From positions 1 to 6,092 of the forward strand of contig JAEXTU010000102.1 of assembly GCA_023453335.1 (NCBI GenBank): a DNA stretch of 6,092 bases. The letters are read 5' to 3'. The notes under the pieces are model-generated. The model was not told where the DNA came from. It did no database searches and worked only from the letters and a program-made list of their open reading frames with translations. The DNA comes from Pseudomonadota bacterium (GTDB lineage Bacteria > Desulfobacterota > Desulfovibrionia > Desulfovibrionales > Desulfovibrionaceae). Shown one piece after another: positions 4,559 through 6,092 of the stretch. Every line of letters starts with the position of its first letter. Positions within the stretch are counted from its first letter, which is position 1. A program made the position numbers and the translations under genes.

Positions 4559-5959
4559 CTACAGGATGAGTTGGCACAGGAGCCCCGCCGCGGCGCTGCC
4601 GGCCAGGAGGGTGAACATGCCGGCGCGCAGGAAGGTCACGGCGGCCAGGGCGGCCAGGGCCAGGGCCAGGGCCGCGGGATCCAGGCTGACCCAGTCCGGG
4701 ATTGGGAGGGCCATTCCGGCAAAGTCGGTTTCGCCCACCCGGCCGAACATCGTGTGCAGCCCGAACCACAGGGCCAGGTTGAGCACCACCCCCACCACCG
4801 CGGCGGTGACCCCGGCCAGGGCCTCGCGCAGGGCGGCCACGTGGCGCAGGCGCTCCACGTAGGGCGCGCCCAGGAAGATCCAGAGGAAGCAGGGCGTGAA
4901 GGTGACCCACACCGTGCGCGCGGCCCCCAGGGTCCCGGCCAGCATGGGCGAAAGCGCGCCCGGGGCGCGGTAGGCGGCCAGGAAGCCCACGAACTGCAAC
5001 ACCAGGATGAGGGGACCGGGGGTGGTCTCGGCCAGGGCCAGGCCGGAGAGCATCTCGTCCGGGGCCAGCCAGCCGTAGTCCGCCACCGCAGCCTGGGCCA
5101 CGTAGGAGAGCACCGCGTAGGCCCCGCCGAAGGTGACCACCGCCATCTTGGAGAAGAAGACCCCGATGCGCACGAACACGTCGTGGGGGCCGAAAAGCAG
5201 GGCCAGGGCCGCCACCGGCCCCCACCACAGGGCCAGCCAGACGGCCAGGGTGCGCAGGCTACGCCGCAGGGACGGCTGGGTGTGCGCGGGCGCGCCGGCC
5301 TCCAGCAGGTTGTCCACCACGCCCCCCGCGGTCTCGCCCCTGTGGCCGCTGCCCCCGGGCGCGTGCACCCAGCCCGGGCAGGCGTCGCCCAGGTACTGGG
5401 GGCAGGCGCTGCCCCCCAGCCAGCCCAGCAGGGCGGCCGTGGCCACCACCGCCGGGAAGGGGGCCTGGAACAGGAACAGGGCCAGGAACGCCCCGCCGGC
5501 CAGGAGCGCGGCATAGGGCGTGCGCAGGGACTTGCGTCCGATGCGGAGCACGGCCTGGAGCACGATGGCCAGCACCGCGGGCTTGAGCCCGTAGAACACC
5601 GCGGCCACCGCGGGAACCTCCCGAAACCCGGCGTAGAGCATGGTGAGCCCCAGGACCACCAGGAAGCCCGGGAGGATGAACAAGGTCCCGGCCACCAGCC
5701 CGCCCCAGGTGCGGTGCAGGAGCCAGCCCACGTACACCGCCAACTGCTGGGCCTCGGGCCCGGGCAGGAGGTGGCAGAAGTTCAGGGCGTGCAGGAACCG
5801 GTCGTTGCCGATCCAGCGCTTCTCCTCCACCAGCACCCGGTGCATCATGGCGATCTGGCCCGCCGGGCCGCCGAAGGAGAGCAGGCCGATGCGGGTCCAG
5901 ACCTTGAGCGCCTCGCGAAAGGGGATGGTCGGGGCTGCGGCACGGGTTTCCTCGGACAT
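4559..5959 (-). CDS. chrA: CHR-family chromate transporter, two-domain form
   Basis: This 466-residue inner-membrane protein has two homologous CHR halves. The first half contains LLSFGGPAGQIAMMHR (26-41) and the signature LPGPEAQQLAVYVGWL (65-80). The second half repeats it as VTFGGAYAVLSYVAQA (275-290) and ETTPGPLILVLQFVGF (311-326). Around ten hydrophobic segments are visible, and the length fits long-chain members, which usually have about 400-470 residues. Characterised relatives export chromate driven by the proton gradient and give chromate resistance; many others in sulfate reducers are untested and may carry another oxyanion. The linker between the halves (184-228) is unusually polar and holds two Cys and two His. 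The ATG at 5959 is preceded by GGGAGAA and lies 16 nt after the upstream partial gene, so both are probably in one operon. The family is firm, but chromate as the true substrate is inference. Confidence 0.93.
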   Translation of the reverse strand: MSEETRAAAPTIPFREALKVWTRIGLLSFGGPAGQIAMMHRVLVEEKRWIGNDRFLHALNFCHLLPGPEAQQLAVYVGWLLHRTWGGLVAGTLFILPGFLVVLGLTMLYAGFREVPAVAAVFYGLKPAVLAIVLQAVLRIGRKSLRTPYAALLAGGAFLALFLFQAPFPAVVATAALLGWLGGSACPQYLGDACPGWVHAPGGSGHRGETAGGVVDNLLEAGAPAHTQPSLRRSLRTLAVWLALWWGPVAALALLFGPHDVFVRIGVFFSKMAVVTFGGAYAVLSYVAQAAVADYGWLAPDEMLSGLALAETTPGPLILVLQFVGFLAAYRAPGALSPMLAGTLGAARTVWVTFTPCFLWIFLGAPYVERLRHVAALREALAGVTAAVVGVVLNLALWFGLHTMFGRVGETDFAGMALPIPDWVSLDPAALALALAALAAVTFLRAGMFTLLAGSAAAGLLCQLIL

Positions 5960-5975
5960 GGCGTTCTCCCGGGCC

Positions 5976-6092
5976 TCAGCCCTTGAGCCGGAAATAGGTG
6001 TGGAAGTCGTCCAGCACCGCGGCGCTGCGCGCCAGCCGTTCCCCGTCGTCCGGTGTCGTGGCCGCGATGGCCGCCAGCTGGGCGGCCAGGCC
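5976..6092 (-). CDS. C-terminal end of an unrecognised gene (right-edge partial)
   Basis: An open frame enters from the right edge and ends at a TGA (5978-5976), giving 38 residues. The visible part is an alanine-rich, probably helical stretch (GLAAQLAAIAATTPDDGERL) and the ending LDDFHTYFRLKG. It is judged coding because the frame shows the GC-rich third-position pattern of its neighbours and stops 16 nt before the chrA start, an operon-like spacing. I do not recognise the family. Regulators or small accessory proteins often precede chrA, but nothing in these residues proves either. Confidence 0.65.
   Translation of the reverse strand, partial: GLAAQLAAIAATTPDDGERLARSAAVLDDFHTYFRLKG

Noticed and set aside
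3070..4569. Long plus-strand open frame opposite the nucleotidyltransferase and 4Fe-4S genes
   Set aside because: It spans two well-supported minus genes and the small CxxC gene, and its translation is biased and motif-free.
4571..5986. Long plus-strand open frame opposite chrA
   Set aside because: It is Gly/Gln/His/Glu-rich shadow sequence without any family signature. The minus frame holds both CHR signatures.

Overview
The window is very GC-rich, with G or C at nearly every third codon position. All credible genes lie on the minus strand, so transcription runs from high to low coordinates. The protein types and the style of the TPR gene recall sulfate-reducing Desulfovibrionia (Desulfovibrio-like). 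That placement is an impression from family resemblance and was not tested by any search.

Layout in transcriptional order, from the right edge: (1) the last 38 codons of an unrecognised gene (5976-6092); (2) a full-length, two-domain CHR-family chromate transporter (4559-5959), 16 nt after it; (3) a 44-residue, single-membrane-helix protein ending in a CxxC motif (4365-4499), which has a perfect Shine-Dalgarno sequence and is too short for usual ORF cut-offs; (4) a NapH/FixG-like polytopic 4Fe-4S membrane protein (3463-4365), whose start codon shares a base with the stop of the small gene (TGATG); (5) a GalU-like sugar-1-phosphate nucleotidyltransferase with a GTG start (2553-3398), followed by a plausible terminator. 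Next comes a 269-nt, relatively AT-rich gap (2284-2552) with several repeats and a candidate sigma70-type promoter. That promoter would serve (6) a TPR protein (1468-2283) and (7) a radical SAM protein (146-1417). After another gap with a stem-loop, a strong Shine-Dalgarno and an ATG suggest the first five codons of a further gene at the left edge.

Two transcription units are therefore likely. The right one combines anion transport, a small CxxC membrane protein with its 4Fe-4S membrane partner, and a nucleotidyltransferase. The left one combines the TPR and radical SAM genes. The most interesting element is the translationally coupled CxxC microprotein and membrane iron-sulfur protein. It looks like a compact membrane electron-transfer or thiol-redox module, and no catalytic partner is visible in the window. 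There are no tRNA or rRNA genes, CRISPR arrays, transposases or phage genes. The long plus-strand open frames are shadows caused by the GC-rich codon pattern.
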